A stretch of DNA of 64,000 nt from Thermopetrobacter sp964430935 (GTDB lineage Bacteria > Pseudomonadota > Alphaproteobacteria > Rhizobiales > Aestuariivirgaceae): assembly GCA_964430935.1 (NCBI GenBank), contig CAYSHK010000004.1:1-64000 (forward strand). The letters run 5' to 3'. A program made the position numbers and the translations under genes. Below are positions 16,943 to 26,747 of this stretch, piece after piece. How positions within the stretch are numbered: the stretch's first letter is position 1; each line of letters begins with the position of its first letter. A model generated the notes under the pieces. It had not been told where the DNA came from. It did no database searches and saw nothing but the letters and a program-made list of their open reading frames with translations.

Positions 16943-17578
16943 ATGAAGGACGACAGGCGACTGGCCAGGGAGACGGGGGCGGCGGAGCGCGTGGCCCGGC
17001 TCGCCGAGCCCCTGCTGGAGGACATGGGCTTCCGGCTGGTGCGCGTGCGCATGGCCGGAAGGGATCTGCAGGTGATGGCGGAGCGGCCCGACGGCACGCT
17101 GACCATAGACGACTGCGTGGAGATCTCGCGCGCCCTGTCCCCGCTGCTGGACGTGGAGGATCCGGTTTCCGGTTCCTACAATCTGGAGATCTCCTCGCCG
17201 GGCGTGGCGCGCCCGCTGGTGCGCCCGGAGGATTTCGAGACCTGGGCGGGGCACGAGGCGAAGATCGAGATGATCACGCCCATCGACGGCCGCAGACGCT
17301 TCCGCGGCGTCCTGGAGGGTTTCGACGAGGAGACGGGCGAGGTGCGTCTGTTCCTGCCGGCGGAGAAGGCGGACGGGAAGAAGGGGGAGCCGGACGTTCT
17401 GGTCGGGCTCGCCTTCGACGACATCGACAGCGCCCGGCTGGTGATGACCGACGAGCTGCTTGCCGCGGCCGCTGCGCGGGCCAGGCCGGGAACGGCCTCG
17501 GACGGGGCGCCGATGGACGCGGAGGACGGTGGCGGAACCCGCGCCGGCCGTGGGCGGTCGAAGGGACGAGGTGGATGA
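16943..17578 (+). CDS. rimP: Ribosome maturation factor RimP
   Basis: 211 residues from the ATG at 16943. It assists late 30S ribosomal subunit maturation. The N-terminal domain has the family motif GFRLVRVRMAGRD and TIDDCVEISRALSPLLD; the LEISSPGVARPL block is diagnostic, and a C-terminal SH3-like domain follows. It is longer than the usual 150-180 residues because of an Ala/Gly/Arg-rich tail (about 175-211). It is the first gene of the rimP-nusA-infB operon, under the promoter at 16780 and the leader terminator. Confidence 0.93.
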   Translation: MKDDRRLARETGAAERVARLAEPLLEDMGFRLVRVRMAGRDLQVMAERPDGTLTIDDCVEISRALSPLLDVEDPVSGSYNLEISSPGVARPLVRPEDFETWAGHEAKIEMITPIDGRRRFRGVLEGFDEETGEVRLFLPAEKADGKKGEPDVLVGLAFDDIDSARLVMTDELLAAAAARARPGTASDGAPMDAEDGGGTRAGRGRSKGRGG

Positions 17579-17680
17579 TCCGGTTCCGGCGGAGGTCGCC
17601 GGGACGGAAGGGATGAATTTCTGGAAGGGGCCGTGCCCGCGGGAGATGCGGACGGCGTGAAGGAAACGGAGAGACGAGAC

Positions 17681-19312
17681 ATGTCGAATGCTGTGAGCGC
17701 CAACAGGCTGGAGCTGCTGCAGATCGCCGAGGCGGTGGCGCGCGAGAAGTCGATCGACAAGCAGATCGTGCTGTCGGCCATGGAGGAAGCCATCCAGCGG
17801 GCCGCCCGCTCGCGTTACGGCTCGGAGCTGGACATCCGGGCGAAGATCGATCCGAAGACCGGCGAGATGAGCCTGAAGCGCGTCATCACCGTGGTCGACG
17901 AGGTGGAGAACGAAAGCGCCGAGATGAGCCTCGAGGAGGCGCGGAAGATCAATCCCGAGGCGCAGGTCGGCGACGAGTTCTCCGAGCCGCTGCCGCCCAT
18001 CGAGTTCGGGCGCATCGCCGCGCAGAGCGCCAAGCAGGTGATCGTGCAGAAGGTCCGCGAGGCGGAGCGCGAAAGGCAGTATCAGGAATACAAGGATCGG
18101 GTGGGCGAGATCGCCTCCGGCGTCGTCAAGCGTTCGGAGTTCGGCCATACCATCGTGGATCTCGGGCGGGCCGAGGCCATCGTGCGGCGCGACGAGAGCA
18201 TCCCGCGCGAATCCTTCCGCCCCGGCGACCGCATCCGCGCCTACATCTACGATGTCCGGCGCGAGCAGCGCGGACCGCAGATCTTCCTTTCCCGCACCCG
18301 GCCGGAATTCATGGCCAAGCTGTTCGCCCAGGAGGTGCCCGAGATCTACGACGGCATCGTGGAGATCGTCTCCGTGGCCCGCGACCCGGGTTCGCGCGCC
18401 AAGATCGCCGTGCGCTCCAACGATTCGGCCATCGATCCGGTGGGCGCCTGCGTCGGCATGCGCGGCTCGCGCGTGCAGGCGGTGGTGAACGAGCTGCAGG
18501 GCGAGAAGATCGACATCATCCAGTGGACGCCGGATGCGGCCTCGTTCATCGTCAACGCGCTGGCTCCGGCCGAGGTGTCGAAGGTGGTGCTCGACGAGGA
18601 CGCGAAGCGCATCGAGGTGGTGGTGCCGGAGGACCAGCTCTCGCTGGCCATCGGCCGGCGCGGCCAGAACGTCCGTCTGGCATCCCAGCTGACCGGCTGG
18701 GACATCGACATCATGACGGAGCAGGAGGAGGAGGAGCGCCGGCAGAAGGAGTTCGCGGAGCGCACCCAGCACTTCATGGACGCGCTCGACATGGACGAGA
18801 TGCTGGCCCAGCTGCTGGCCTCCGAGGGCTTCGCCTCGGTGGAGGAGCTGGCCTACGTGGATCTGTCCGAGATCGCCGGCATCGAGGGGCTCGACGAGGA
18901 GTTCGCCGAGGAGATCCAGAACCGGGCCCGCGAATACCTGGAGCAGGAGGCCGCGGAGCAGGACGAGAAGCGCCGCGAACTGGGCGTCTCCGACGAGCTG
19001 CTGGAGATCGACGGCCTGACCCCGGCGATGCTGGTCAAGCTGGGCGAGGAGGGCATCCGCACTCTCGAGGATCTCGCCTACTGCGCCACAGACGACCTCG
19101 TGGGCTGGCGGGAGCGCAAGGACGGCGAGACCGTCTTCCACGAGGGCATCCTCACCGGCGACCTGTCGCCCGAGGAGGCCGAGGCGGTGATCATGCAGGC
19201 GCGCATCAGGGCGGGCCTGATCGAGCCGGAGGCGGAGGAGGCCGCCGATGACGCTGAGGAGGATGGCGGAGAGGCCGGATCCTCCGGGGAGGACACCGGC
19301 GGGAACGCCTGA
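17681..19312 (+). CDS. nusA: Transcription termination/antitermination factor NusA
   Basis: 543 residues from MSNAVSANRLELL at 17681, with GGAGA eight bases before. Order: N-terminal polymerase-binding domain, S1 domain (about 135-200), two KH domains (GACVGMRGSRVQAV and AIGRRGQNVRLASQ), then helix-hairpin-helix acidic repeats and an Asp/Glu-rich tail. It modulates pausing, termination and antitermination. Because it promotes hairpin-dependent termination, the leader terminator ahead of rimP could be a site of autoregulation (inference). Confidence 0.97.
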   Translation: MSNAVSANRLELLQIAEAVAREKSIDKQIVLSAMEEAIQRAARSRYGSELDIRAKIDPKTGEMSLKRVITVVDEVENESAEMSLEEARKINPEAQVGDEFSEPLPPIEFGRIAAQSAKQVIVQKVREAERERQYQEYKDRVGEIASGVVKRSEFGHTIVDLGRAEAIVRRDESIPRESFRPGDRIRAYIYDVRREQRGPQIFLSRTRPEFMAKLFAQEVPEIYDGIVEIVSVARDPGSRAKIAVRSNDSAIDPVGACVGMRGSRVQAVVNELQGEKIDIIQWTPDAASFIVNALAPAEVSKVVLDEDAKRIEVVVPEDQLSLAIGRRGQNVRLASQLTGWDIDIMTEQEEEERRQKEFAERTQHFMDALDMDEMLAQLLASEGFASVEELAYVDLSEIAGIEGLDEEFAEEIQNRAREYLEQEAAEQDEKRRELGVSDELLEIDGLTPAMLVKLGEEGIRTLEDLAYCATDDLVGWRERKDGETVFHEGILTGDLSPEEAEAVIMQARIRAGLIEPEAEEAADDAEEDGGEAGSSGEDTGGNA

Positions 19313-19332
19313 CGGGAGGACGACGGATCGGA

Positions 19333-19983
19333 ATGACGCGGCGGAGCCGAAGAGATGGGCATGTGCCCGAGCGCACCTGCATCGTCACCCGGGAGACGCT
19401 TCCCCGGGAGGAGCTGCTGCGTTTCGTGCTCGATCCGGAAGGACGGGTGGTCTTCGATCCGCGTGGCGATCTTCCCGGGCGCGGTGCCTGGCTGAAGCCC
19501 CGGCGGGACGTCCTGCTGGAGGCCGTCGGCGGAAACGCCTTCCCGAGGGCTTTCCGGCGTTCGGCGAAGGTTTCCGCCGATCTGCCCGAGCGGGTGGCGG
19601 AGCGGCTGCGGGAGCTGGCGCTGGATACGCTCTCCCTGGCCCGCAAGGCTGGACAGGCGGTCAGCGGCTTCGACCGGGTGGCGGAGGCCGTCGCGGCGGG
19701 CCGTGTCGGCGTCCTGATCGAGGCCCGCGACGGGGCCCCCGACGGCCGCAGAAAGCTGGAAGGGCGGCTGAAAGGCCGCGGAATGGAGGTCGAAATCGTC
19801 GATTCTTTCGATTCTTCACAATTGAGTTTGGCATTTTCCCGGCCAAATGTGATACATGCAGCCATGACAGATGGCTCTCTGGCGCGGAAGTTCGTCCGGC
19901 TGACCCGCATGGCGGATGCCGTGGCGGGACGGGACGACGGGCCGGGAGACGCCGTGAGAACACTTGAGCAGAGCAGGCAATGA
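19333..19983 (+). CDS. YlxR (DUF448) - L7Ae-like RNA-binding fusion protein
   Basis: 216 residues with two domains: an N-terminal YlxR domain (about 10-85, motif RTCIVTRETLPREELLRFV and GRGAWL) and a C-terminal ribosomal L7Ae-like domain (from about 95, ALSLARKAGQAVSGFD). In alphaproteobacteria this fused form sits between nusA and infB, as here. An RNA-binding role near the ribosome or RNase P is likely by family; the exact function is not established. It overlaps infB by ATGA. Confidence 0.9.
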   Translation: MTRRSRRDGHVPERTCIVTRETLPREELLRFVLDPEGRVVFDPRGDLPGRGAWLKPRRDVLLEAVGGNAFPRAFRRSAKVSADLPERVAERLRELALDTLSLARKAGQAVSGFDRVAEAVAAGRVGVLIEARDGAPDGRRKLEGRLKGRGMEVEIVDSFDSSQLSLAFSRPNVIHAAMTDGSLARKFVRLTRMADAVAGRDDGPGDAVRTLEQSRQ

Positions 19984-22526
19984 GCGACAAGGACAAGAAA
20001 AGCGGCAAGCCGACACTGAGCCTTCGCCGCACCACGGCGGAAACCGGGCGCGTGCGCCAGAACATCGCGCATGGCCGCTCCAAGACGGTCGTCGTGGAGA
20101 CCAAGCGCAAGCGCATCATCACGCCGCCGGGCAAGGGCAGGCCCGCGGTGCGCAAGCCGGCGGACGAGAAGAGCGCCGCCCCTGCGCCTGCGCAGCCGAC
20201 GCCGGAGAAGGAGGTCGAAAAGGCCCCGCCCGCCGGCAAGGAGCGGAAGGGGCCCGCCGCCTGGGACAAGCTCACTCCGGAGGAGCGGGCGGCCCGCGAG
20301 CGTGCGCTCGAGCTGGCGCGTCAGCGCGCCATCGAGGAGGAGAAGCGCAAGGAGGAGGAAGAGAGGCGTCGCGCCGAGGAGGAGGCCCGCCGCAAGGCCG
20401 AGGAGGCCGAGAAGGCCCGCCGCCTGGCGGAGGAGGCTGCCGCGCGCGAGGCCGAGGAGGCCGCCAAGCGCAAGGCCGAGGAAACCGGCGCGAAGGCGAA
20501 ACCCAAGCCGAAGGCCCCTGCCAAGCCGAAGGCCGCGGAGCCGGCGCGTCCCAGCGCGCCCGCCGCGGAAGTCAAGAAGAAGCGCGAGAAGCCTTCCGCG
20601 CCGTCCAAGCCGTCCCGTGGCGGTGGCGAGCGCCGGCGTGGCAAGCTGACGATCACCCGGGCGCTGTCCGGGGAATCCGAGGAGGGGCGTGCGCGTTCGC
20701 TGGCCGCCTTCCGCCGGCGCATGGAACGCCAGAAGAAGCAGGCCGCCGGATTCAGCGCGCCCAGGGAGAAGATCTCCCGCGAGGTGGTGATCCCCGAGGC
20801 CATCACCATCCAGGAGCTGGCCAACCGCATGGCGGAGCGCGCCGTCGACGTCATCAAGTTCCTGATGAAGCAGGGACAGATGCACAAGATCAACGACGTC
20901 ATCGACGCCGACACCGCCGAGCTGATCGCCGAGGAGTTCGGCCACAGGGTGAAGCGCGTCTCCGAGGCCGACGTGGAGGAGGGGCTGATCGGTCCGGAGG
21001 ACGATCCGGAGACGCTGAAGCCGCGTCCGCCGGTGGTGACCGTCATGGGGCACGTCGACCATGGCAAGACCTCGCTGCTCGACGCGATCCGCAAGACCAA
21101 GGTCACGGCCCACGAGGCCGGCGGCATCACGCAGCATATCGGCGCCTACCAGGTGGAGACGGACAACGGCAGGATCACCTTCCTGGACACGCCGGGCCAC
21201 GAGGCGTTCACGTCGATGCGCGCCCGCGGCGCGAAGGCCACGGACATCGTGGTGCTGGTGGTGGCCGCCGACGACGGCGTGAAGCCGCAGACGGTGGAGG
21301 CCATCAGCCACGCCAAGGCGGCCGAGGTGCCGATCATCGTGGCCATCAACAAGATCGACAAGCCGGAGGCCGATCCCAACAGGGTGCGCACCGAGCTCAT
21401 GCAGCACGAGGTGTTCGTCGAGAGCATGGGTGGCGACGTGCTCGACGTCGAGGTTTCCGCGCTGACGGGACAGGGCATTCCGGATCTTCTGGACGCCATC
21501 CACCTTCAGGCGGAGATGATGGAGCTGAAGGCCAATCCCGACCGCAACGCGGAGGGCATCGTCATCGAGGCGAAGCTCGACCGCGGCCGTGGTCCCGTGG
21601 CCACCGTGCTCATCCAGCGCGGCACCCTGAAGGTCGGCAACGTGGTCGTCGCAGGCACCGCTTGGGGCAAGGTGCGGGCGCTGATCGACGATACCGGCAC
21701 GAACGTGGTTGCCGCGGGGCCGTCGATGCCGGTGGAGATTCTCGGTTTCCACGGCGTGCCGGAGGCCGGTGACGTTCTGGTGGCCGTGGAATCCGAGCAG
21801 CGGGCCCGCGAGGTCGCCGAATACCGCGAGCGCAAGAAGCGCGAGGCGAAGGGCGCGGCCATGCGCCGGGCCTCCCTGGAGCAGATGATGAGCCAGATGA
21901 AGGAGGGCGAGCTGAAGGAGTTCCCCGTCCTCGTCAAGGCGGACGTGCAGGGTTCCGCGGAGGCCATCGTGCAGGCGCTGGGCAAGCTGGGCAACGACGA
22001 GGTGCGCGCCCGCGTGATCCACTACGGGGTCGGCGGCGTCACGGAATCCGACGTGCAGCTCGCCGCGGCGTCCGGAGCGGTGATCCTGGGCTTCAACGTG
22101 CGCGCCAACAAGCAGGCGCGCGAGGCGGCGCAGCGGCAGGGCATCGAGGTCCGCTACTACAACATCATCTACGACCTCGTGGACGACATCAAACAGGCCA
22201 TGAGCGGCCTGCTGGCGCCGGAGCTGCGCGAGACCCATCTGGGCAACGCCGAGGTGCTGGAGGTGTTCCGCGTCTCCAAGGTCGGCAAGGTGGCCGGCTG
22301 CCGTGTCACCGAGGGCATGGTGGAGCGCGGTGCCGGAGTGCGTCTCATCCGCGACGACGTGGTGATCTACGAGGGCAAGCTGACGTCCCTGAAGCGCTTC
22401 AAGGACGAGGTGAAGGAAGTGCAGGCCGGACAGGAGTGCGGCATGGCTTTCGAGAACTGGCAGGACATCAAGCCCGGAGACATCGTGGAGTGCTTCCGGG
22501 TCGAGGAGATCCAGCGCACCTTGTAG
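19980..22526 (+). CDS. infB: Translation initiation factor IF-2
   Basis: 848 residues. The N-terminus carries a small IF2-associated domain, then a long low-complexity stretch very rich in Ala, Glu, Lys and Arg (about 60-215), an IF2N domain, and the GTPase domain starting near residue 350 with G1 GHVDHGKT, G3 DTPGHEAF and G4 NKID. Domains II-IV complete the protein. It positions fMet-tRNA on the 30S subunit. A very long open frame on the opposite strand is a codon-bias shadow. Confidence 0.97.
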   Translation: MSDKDKKSGKPTLSLRRTTAETGRVRQNIAHGRSKTVVVETKRKRIITPPGKGRPAVRKPADEKSAAPAPAQPTPEKEVEKAPPAGKERKGPAAWDKLTPEERAARERALELARQRAIEEEKRKEEEERRRAEEEARRKAEEAEKARRLAEEAAAREAEEAAKRKAEETGAKAKPKPKAPAKPKAAEPARPSAPAAEVKKKREKPSAPSKPSRGGGERRRGKLTITRALSGESEEGRARSLAAFRRRMERQKKQAAGFSAPREKISREVVIPEAITIQELANRMAERAVDVIKFLMKQGQMHKINDVIDADTAELIAEEFGHRVKRVSEADVEEGLIGPEDDPETLKPRPPVVTVMGHVDHGKTSLLDAIRKTKVTAHEAGGITQHIGAYQVETDNGRITFLDTPGHEAFTSMRARGAKATDIVVLVVAADDGVKPQTVEAISHAKAAEVPIIVAINKIDKPEADPNRVRTELMQHEVFVESMGGDVLDVEVSALTGQGIPDLLDAIHLQAEMMELKANPDRNAEGIVIEAKLDRGRGPVATVLIQRGTLKVGNVVVAGTAWGKVRALIDDTGTNVVAAGPSMPVEILGFHGVPEAGDVLVAVESEQRAREVAEYRERKKREAKGAAMRRASLEQMMSQMKEGELKEFPVLVKADVQGSAEAIVQALGKLGNDEVRARVIHYGVGGVTESDVQLAAASGAVILGFNVRANKQAREAAQRQGIEVRYYNIIYDLVDDIKQAMSGLLAPELRETHLGNAEVLEVFRVSKVGKVAGCRVTEGMVERGAGVRLIRDDVVIYEGKLTSLKRFKDEVKEVQAGQECGMAFENWQDIKPGDIVECFRVEEIQRTL

Positions 22527-22537
22527 GGACCTGAGCC

Positions 22538-22933
22538 ATGAGCAAGAAGAAACCGCCCTCGCAGCGCCAGCTGCGGGTGGGCGAGACCATCCGTCATGCG
22601 CTTGGCGAGGTCTTCATCTCGCGCCGGCTGGACGAGCCGGGACTGGACACGGCGACGGTGACCGTCACCGAAGTGGAGACGTCTCCGGATCTGAAGCTGG
22701 CGACCGTCTACGTGCGGCCGCTGGTGGATTCGGAGCGGGAGGGGCTGGTGGAGGCGCTGAACGCGCACGCCGGCCGAATCCGGGGGCTCGTCACGCCGGC
22801 GCTGCGCGGCATGAAGTACATGCCGCGGCTGCGTTTCCGGCTTGACACGTCGGCCGACTACGCGGCCCGCATCGACGAACTGCTGCGCGATCCGAAGGTG
22901 GCGCGCGATCTGGACAGAGACGACGAGGACTGA
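22538..22933 (+). CDS. rbfA: Ribosome-binding factor A
   Basis: A 131-residue single KH-fold protein that binds the 30S subunit during 16S rRNA maturation. Family block: RQLRVGETIRHALGEVF near the start and GMKYMPRLRFRLDTSADYA near the end. It starts 11 bp after infB and is followed directly by truB with no gap. Confidence 0.95.
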   Translation: MSKKKPPSQRQLRVGETIRHALGEVFISRRLDEPGLDTATVTVTEVETSPDLKLATVYVRPLVDSEREGLVEALNAHAGRIRGLVTPALRGMKYMPRLRFRLDTSADYAARIDELLRDPKVARDLDRDDED

Positions 22934-23860
22934 ATGGCCCGCAGGAAGAGACGTGGCGAGCCCGTGCACGGCTGGCTCGTGCTGGACAAGCCCTACGACA
23001 TGACATCCACAGCCGCGCTGGGGGCGGCGAAGCGGCTCTTCAATGCCGCCAAGGCCGGCCACGGCGGGACGCTCGATCCCCTTGCCACCGGCGTTCTGCC
23101 CATCGCCTTCGGCGAGGCGACGAAGACGGTACAGTACGTCATGGAGGGGGAGAAGGCCTACCGCTTCACCGTGCGCTGGGGCGAGGAGCGCGACACCGAC
23201 GATGCCGAGGGCGAAGTCGTGGCGACTTCGGACAGGCGCCCGACGCGCGAGGAGATCGAGGCCGTTCTCCCCGGCTTTGTCGGGGAAATCTCCCAGTTGC
23301 CGCCGAAGTTCTCGGCCATCAAGGTGCGCGGCGAGCGCGCCTACGATCTGGCCCGTGACGGCGAGGAGGTGGAGCTGAAGCCGCGCCTGGTGCTGATCCA
23401 CGACCTGCGGCTGGTGGACATGCCGGACGGGAATACCGCCGTTTTCGAGGCGGAGACGGGCAAGGGGGCGTACGTGCGCGCTCTGGCCCGGGACATGGGC
23501 CGGGAACTGGGGTGTCTCGGCCATATCGCGGCGCTCACGCGCACCCGCGTGGGGCCGTTTCGGCTGGAGGATGCGATTTCACTGGAAAAGCTGGAGGAAT
23601 TGCGCCATAAGGACGCCGGACGCGAGGCCTTGCGAGAGGTTCTGCTTCCGGTCGAGACCGCGCTGGACGACATCCCGGCGCTGGCCGTCGACCGCAATCA
23701 GGCCACCCGCATCGTTCGCGGACAGCAGGTCATCCTGCGCGGGGGCGACGCTCCGGTCAACGAGGAGACGGTCCTGGCGACGTGGAAGGGAAAGCCCGTC
23801 GCGCTGTGCGCCGTCGAGGCCGGAATCCTCAAACCCCGCAGGGTGTTCAATCTGTCCTGA
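22934..23860 (+). CDS. truB: tRNA pseudouridine-55 synthase
   Basis: 308 residues. TruB makes pseudouridine 55 in the T-loop of tRNAs. The catalytic block is HGGTLDPLATGVLPI with the nucleophilic aspartate, followed by YRFTVRWGEERDTDDAEG and the C-terminal PUA-like domain. It starts on the base after the rbfA stop, indicating coupled translation. Confidence 0.96.
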   Translation: MARRKRRGEPVHGWLVLDKPYDMTSTAALGAAKRLFNAAKAGHGGTLDPLATGVLPIAFGEATKTVQYVMEGEKAYRFTVRWGEERDTDDAEGEVVATSDRRPTREEIEAVLPGFVGEISQLPPKFSAIKVRGERAYDLARDGEEVELKPRLVLIHDLRLVDMPDGNTAVFEAETGKGAYVRALARDMGRELGCLGHIAALTRTRVGPFRLEDAISLEKLEELRHKDAGREALREVLLPVETALDDIPALAVDRNQATRIVRGQQVILRGGDAPVNEETVLATWKGKPVALCAVEAGILKPRRVFNLS

Positions 23861-23913
23861 ACGGGCCGCTTCGTCCGTTTCATCAACATTCAACCGCTTG
23901 AAGGAGCAACCCG

Positions 23914-24183
23914 ATGTCGATCACGCCGGAACGCAAGGCGGAACTCATCAAGGAATACGCCACCAAGGAAGGCGACACCGGTTCGCCGGAAGTGCAGGTG
24001 GCCATCCTCACCGAGCGCATCCGCAATCTCACGGACCATTTCCAGGTCCACAAGAAGGACAACCATTCCCGCCGCGGCCTGCTCAAGCTGGTTTCCCAGC
24101 GCCGCAAGCTGCTGGACTATCTGAAGGCGAAGGACGAGGCACGCTATCGGTCCCTCATCCAGCGCCTCGGCCTGCGCCGCTAG
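23914..24183 (+). CDS. rpsO: 30S ribosomal protein S15
   Basis: 89 residues, the standard length. The typical sequence is present, including GDTGSPEVQVAILTERI and the HSRRGLL and RRKLLDYLK blocks. S15 binds the central domain of 16S rRNA. AAGGAG precedes the ATG. It lies in the conserved truB-rpsO-pnp arrangement; the 222-bp gap to pnp is strongly structured. Confidence 0.97.
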   Translation: MSITPERKAELIKEYATKEGDTGSPEVQVAILTERIRNLTDHFQVHKKDNHSRRGLLKLVSQRRKLLDYLKAKDEARYRSLIQRLGLRR

Positions 24184-24199
24184 GGGCGGGCCGCATTCG

Positions 24200-24223
24200 G
24201 CGTCCTTCCGGCCGGGAGGACGC
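24200..24223 (+). other. Strong stem-loop in the rpsO-pnp spacer
   Basis: GCGTCCTTCC (24200-24209) pairs over all ten bases (one G-U) with GGGAGGACGC (24214-24223), loop GGCC, with no T run. A second imperfect GC-rich fold follows around 24250-24290. In E. coli the same spacer holds an RNase III site used for PNPase autoregulation; an analogous processing role is inferred. Confidence 0.5.
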
Positions 24224-24405
24224 ATGCATGTCTGCATCTTGCTTCGAGACGGGCGGGCCGGGCTGTACGCAGCTCCGGGCCGTCCCTGCGTCCGGAAGAC
24301 GCGAGCCGCCTGCAAGCAGGATGAGGATGAGTGGAACAGGAAGAGGACAGGCGGTCATGCATGCATGTCATGGGTGACGTGCAGGAATACGCAGGAAAAG
24401 AGAAG

Positions 24406-26547
24406 ATGTTTGACATTCATACCGAAGAGATCGAGTGGGCGGGACGCCCGCTGAAACTGGAGACGGGACACATCGCGCGCCAGGCCGACGGCGCGGTGCT
24501 GGCCACCTACGGGGAGACCACGGTCCTGGCCACCGTGGTGGCGGAGAAGGCGCCGAAACCGGGGCTGGACTTCTTCCCCCTCACGGTGAACTACCAGGAG
24601 AAGACCTACGCCGCGGGCAAGATCCCCGGCGGATACTTCAAGCGCGAGGGCCGTCCGAGCGAGAAGGAGACCCTCGTCTCCCGTCTCATCGACCGGCCCA
24701 TCCGTCCGCTGTTCGACAAGGCGTTCAAGTGCGAGACCCAGATCATCGCCACGGTGCTGTCGCACGATCTGGAGAACGATCCCGACATCGTCGCCATGGT
24801 GGCGGTCTCCGCCGCGCTGGCCATCGCCAACCTGCCCTTCAAGGGGCCGGTGGGAGCCGCGCGCGTCGGTCTCATCGACGGGGCCTTCGTGCTCAACCCC
24901 ACGCTGGACGACATGGAGACCTCCAGGCTCGACCTCGTGGTCGCCGGCACGAAGGATGCCGTGCTGATGGTGGAATCGGAGGCCCAGGAGCTTTCCGAGG
25001 ACGACATGCTCGGTGCCGTCATGTTCGGACACCGGGAGTTCCAGCCGGTCATCGAGGCGATCGAGCGTCTGGCCGCCAGAGCCGCCAAGCCGGCCCGCGA
25101 GGTGGAGCCGGTCGACCTCTCCGATCTGGTGGAGGCCGTGCGTGCCGAGGTCGGCGAGGAGCTGAAGTCGGCCTATTCGATCGTCGAGAAGATGGCCCGC
25201 CACGACGCCGTGGACGCCGCCCGCGAGAAGGCTCTCGCCGCGCTGTGCCCGGAGGAGAAGGCGGAAGCCGGCGAATGCGAACCGGCGAAGGTCCTCGAGG
25301 CCTTCAAGCAGCTGGAGAAGGAAATCGTCCGCGGACAGATCCTCGACACGGGCACGCGCATCGACGGCCGGAAGCTGGACGAGGTGCGTCCCATCGTGGC
25401 GGAGGTGGGCATGCTGCCACGCACCCACGGCTCCGCCCTGTTCACCCGCGGCGAGACGCAGGCCCTCGTGGTGACCACGCTGGGCACCGGCGAGGACGAG
25501 CAGTTCATAGACGCGCTGGAGGGCACCTACAGGGAGAACTTCCTGCTGCACTACAATTTCCCGCCGTTCTCCGTGGGCGAGACCGGGCGCGTGGGCTTCA
25601 CCGGCCGCCGCGAGATCGGTCACGGCAAGCTGGCCTGGCGGGCCCTGCATCCCGTCATGCCCGACACCTCGGAATTTCCCTATACGGTCCGCGTGGTGTC
25701 GGAGATCACGGAGTCCAACGGCTCCTCCTCCATGGCCACGGTCTGCGGCGCCTCGCTGTCGCTGATGGATGCGGGCGTTCCGATCAAGCGGCCGGTTTCC
25801 GGCATCGCCATGGGCCTGATCCTGGAGGGCGAGCGTTTCGCCGTCCTGTCGGACATCCTCGGCGACGAGGACCATCTCGGCGACATGGACTTCAAGGTGG
25901 CCGGCACCGAGGAGGGCATCACCTCCCTGCAGATGGACATCAAGGTGACCGGCATCACCGAGGAGATCATGCGGACCGCCCTCAACCAGGCGAAGAGCGG
26001 CCGCGCCCACATCCTGGACAAGATGAAGGAGGCCATCACCGAGAGCCGGCCGGAGCTGACCGAGCATGCGCCGCGCATCGAGGTGATGAACATCCCGGTG
26101 GCCAAGATCCGCGACGTCATCGGCGCCGGCGGCAAGGTCATCCGCGAGATCGTGGAGAAGACCGGCGCCAAGATCAACGTCGCCGACGATGGAACCATCA
26201 AGATCGCCTCTTCCGACAAGAAGGCCATCGAGGCGGCCAGGGAGTGGATCACCTCCCTGACGGCGGAGCCGGAAGTGGGCCGGATCTATACCGGCAAGGT
26301 GGTGAAGATCGTGGACTTCGGGGCCTTCGTGAACTTCTTCGGTCCCCGCGACGGTCTGGTGCACATCTCCGAGCTCGCAGACCGCCGTGTCGGGAAGGTC
26401 TCCGACGTCGTCAAGGAGGGCGACGAGGTGAAGGTGAAGCTGCTGTCCATCGATCCGCGCGGCAAGGTGCGGCTGTCGATGAAGGCCGTGGATCAGGAGA
26501 CCGGAGAGGATATCTCCGGCAAGGGAGACGAAAAGAAGGAAGACTGA
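24406..26547 (+). CDS. pnp: Polyribonucleotide nucleotidyltransferase (PNPase)
   Basis: 713 residues from MFDIHTEEIEWAG at 24406, preceded by AGGAAAAGAGA. Two RNase PH-like domains (the second with TRGETQALVVTTLGT and the GERFAVLSDILGDEDHLGD block), then a KH domain (IRDVIGAGGKVIREI) and an S1 domain (GKVVKIVDFGAFVNFFG). It degrades RNA 3' to 5' phosphorolytically and is a degradosome component. An in-frame ATG at 24331 is rejected because the added residues are spacer sequence. Confidence 0.97.
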   Translation: MFDIHTEEIEWAGRPLKLETGHIARQADGAVLATYGETTVLATVVAEKAPKPGLDFFPLTVNYQEKTYAAGKIPGGYFKREGRPSEKETLVSRLIDRPIRPLFDKAFKCETQIIATVLSHDLENDPDIVAMVAVSAALAIANLPFKGPVGAARVGLIDGAFVLNPTLDDMETSRLDLVVAGTKDAVLMVESEAQELSEDDMLGAVMFGHREFQPVIEAIERLAARAAKPAREVEPVDLSDLVEAVRAEVGEELKSAYSIVEKMARHDAVDAAREKALAALCPEEKAEAGECEPAKVLEAFKQLEKEIVRGQILDTGTRIDGRKLDEVRPIVAEVGMLPRTHGSALFTRGETQALVVTTLGTGEDEQFIDALEGTYRENFLLHYNFPPFSVGETGRVGFTGRREIGHGKLAWRALHPVMPDTSEFPYTVRVVSEITESNGSSSMATVCGASLSLMDAGVPIKRPVSGIAMGLILEGERFAVLSDILGDEDHLGDMDFKVAGTEEGITSLQMDIKVTGITEEIMRTALNQAKSGRAHILDKMKEAITESRPELTEHAPRIEVMNIPVAKIRDVIGAGGKVIREIVEKTGAKINVADDGTIKIASSDKKAIEAAREWITSLTAEPEVGRIYTGKVVKIVDFGAFVNFFGPRDGLVHISELADRRVGKVSDVVKEGDEVKVKLLSIDPRGKVRLSMKAVDQETGEDISGKGDEKKED

Positions 26548-26585
26548 AGATCTCGGATGTCTTCGGTCCGACGGACGAAGATTGC

Positions 26586-26620
26586 AGCCCTTCCGGAACG
26601 ATGGTTCCGGGAGGGCTTTC
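26586..26620 (+). terminator. Terminator after pnp
   Basis: AGCCCTTCCGGAAC (26586-26599) with GTTCCGGGAGGGCT (26604-26617), loop GATG, then TTTCC and an AT-rich stretch. It ends the rimP-to-pnp operon. Confidence 0.75.
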
Positions 26621-26747
26621 CATTTTCATATTTGAAATTGTTCATATACGACATTGCCGCATGATGGCATTTCTTCTTGCGGAGGAGTGTATTCCTGTAT
26701 TATTTTCTTTCCATGGAATATTCGCGACAGCATCATGGGGGCACGTG

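Noticed and set aside
19206..22238. 1010-codon open frame antisense to infB
   Set aside because: Codon-bias shadow of the GC-rich infB/ylxR genes; composition is His/Arg/Leu repeats and no domain is seen.
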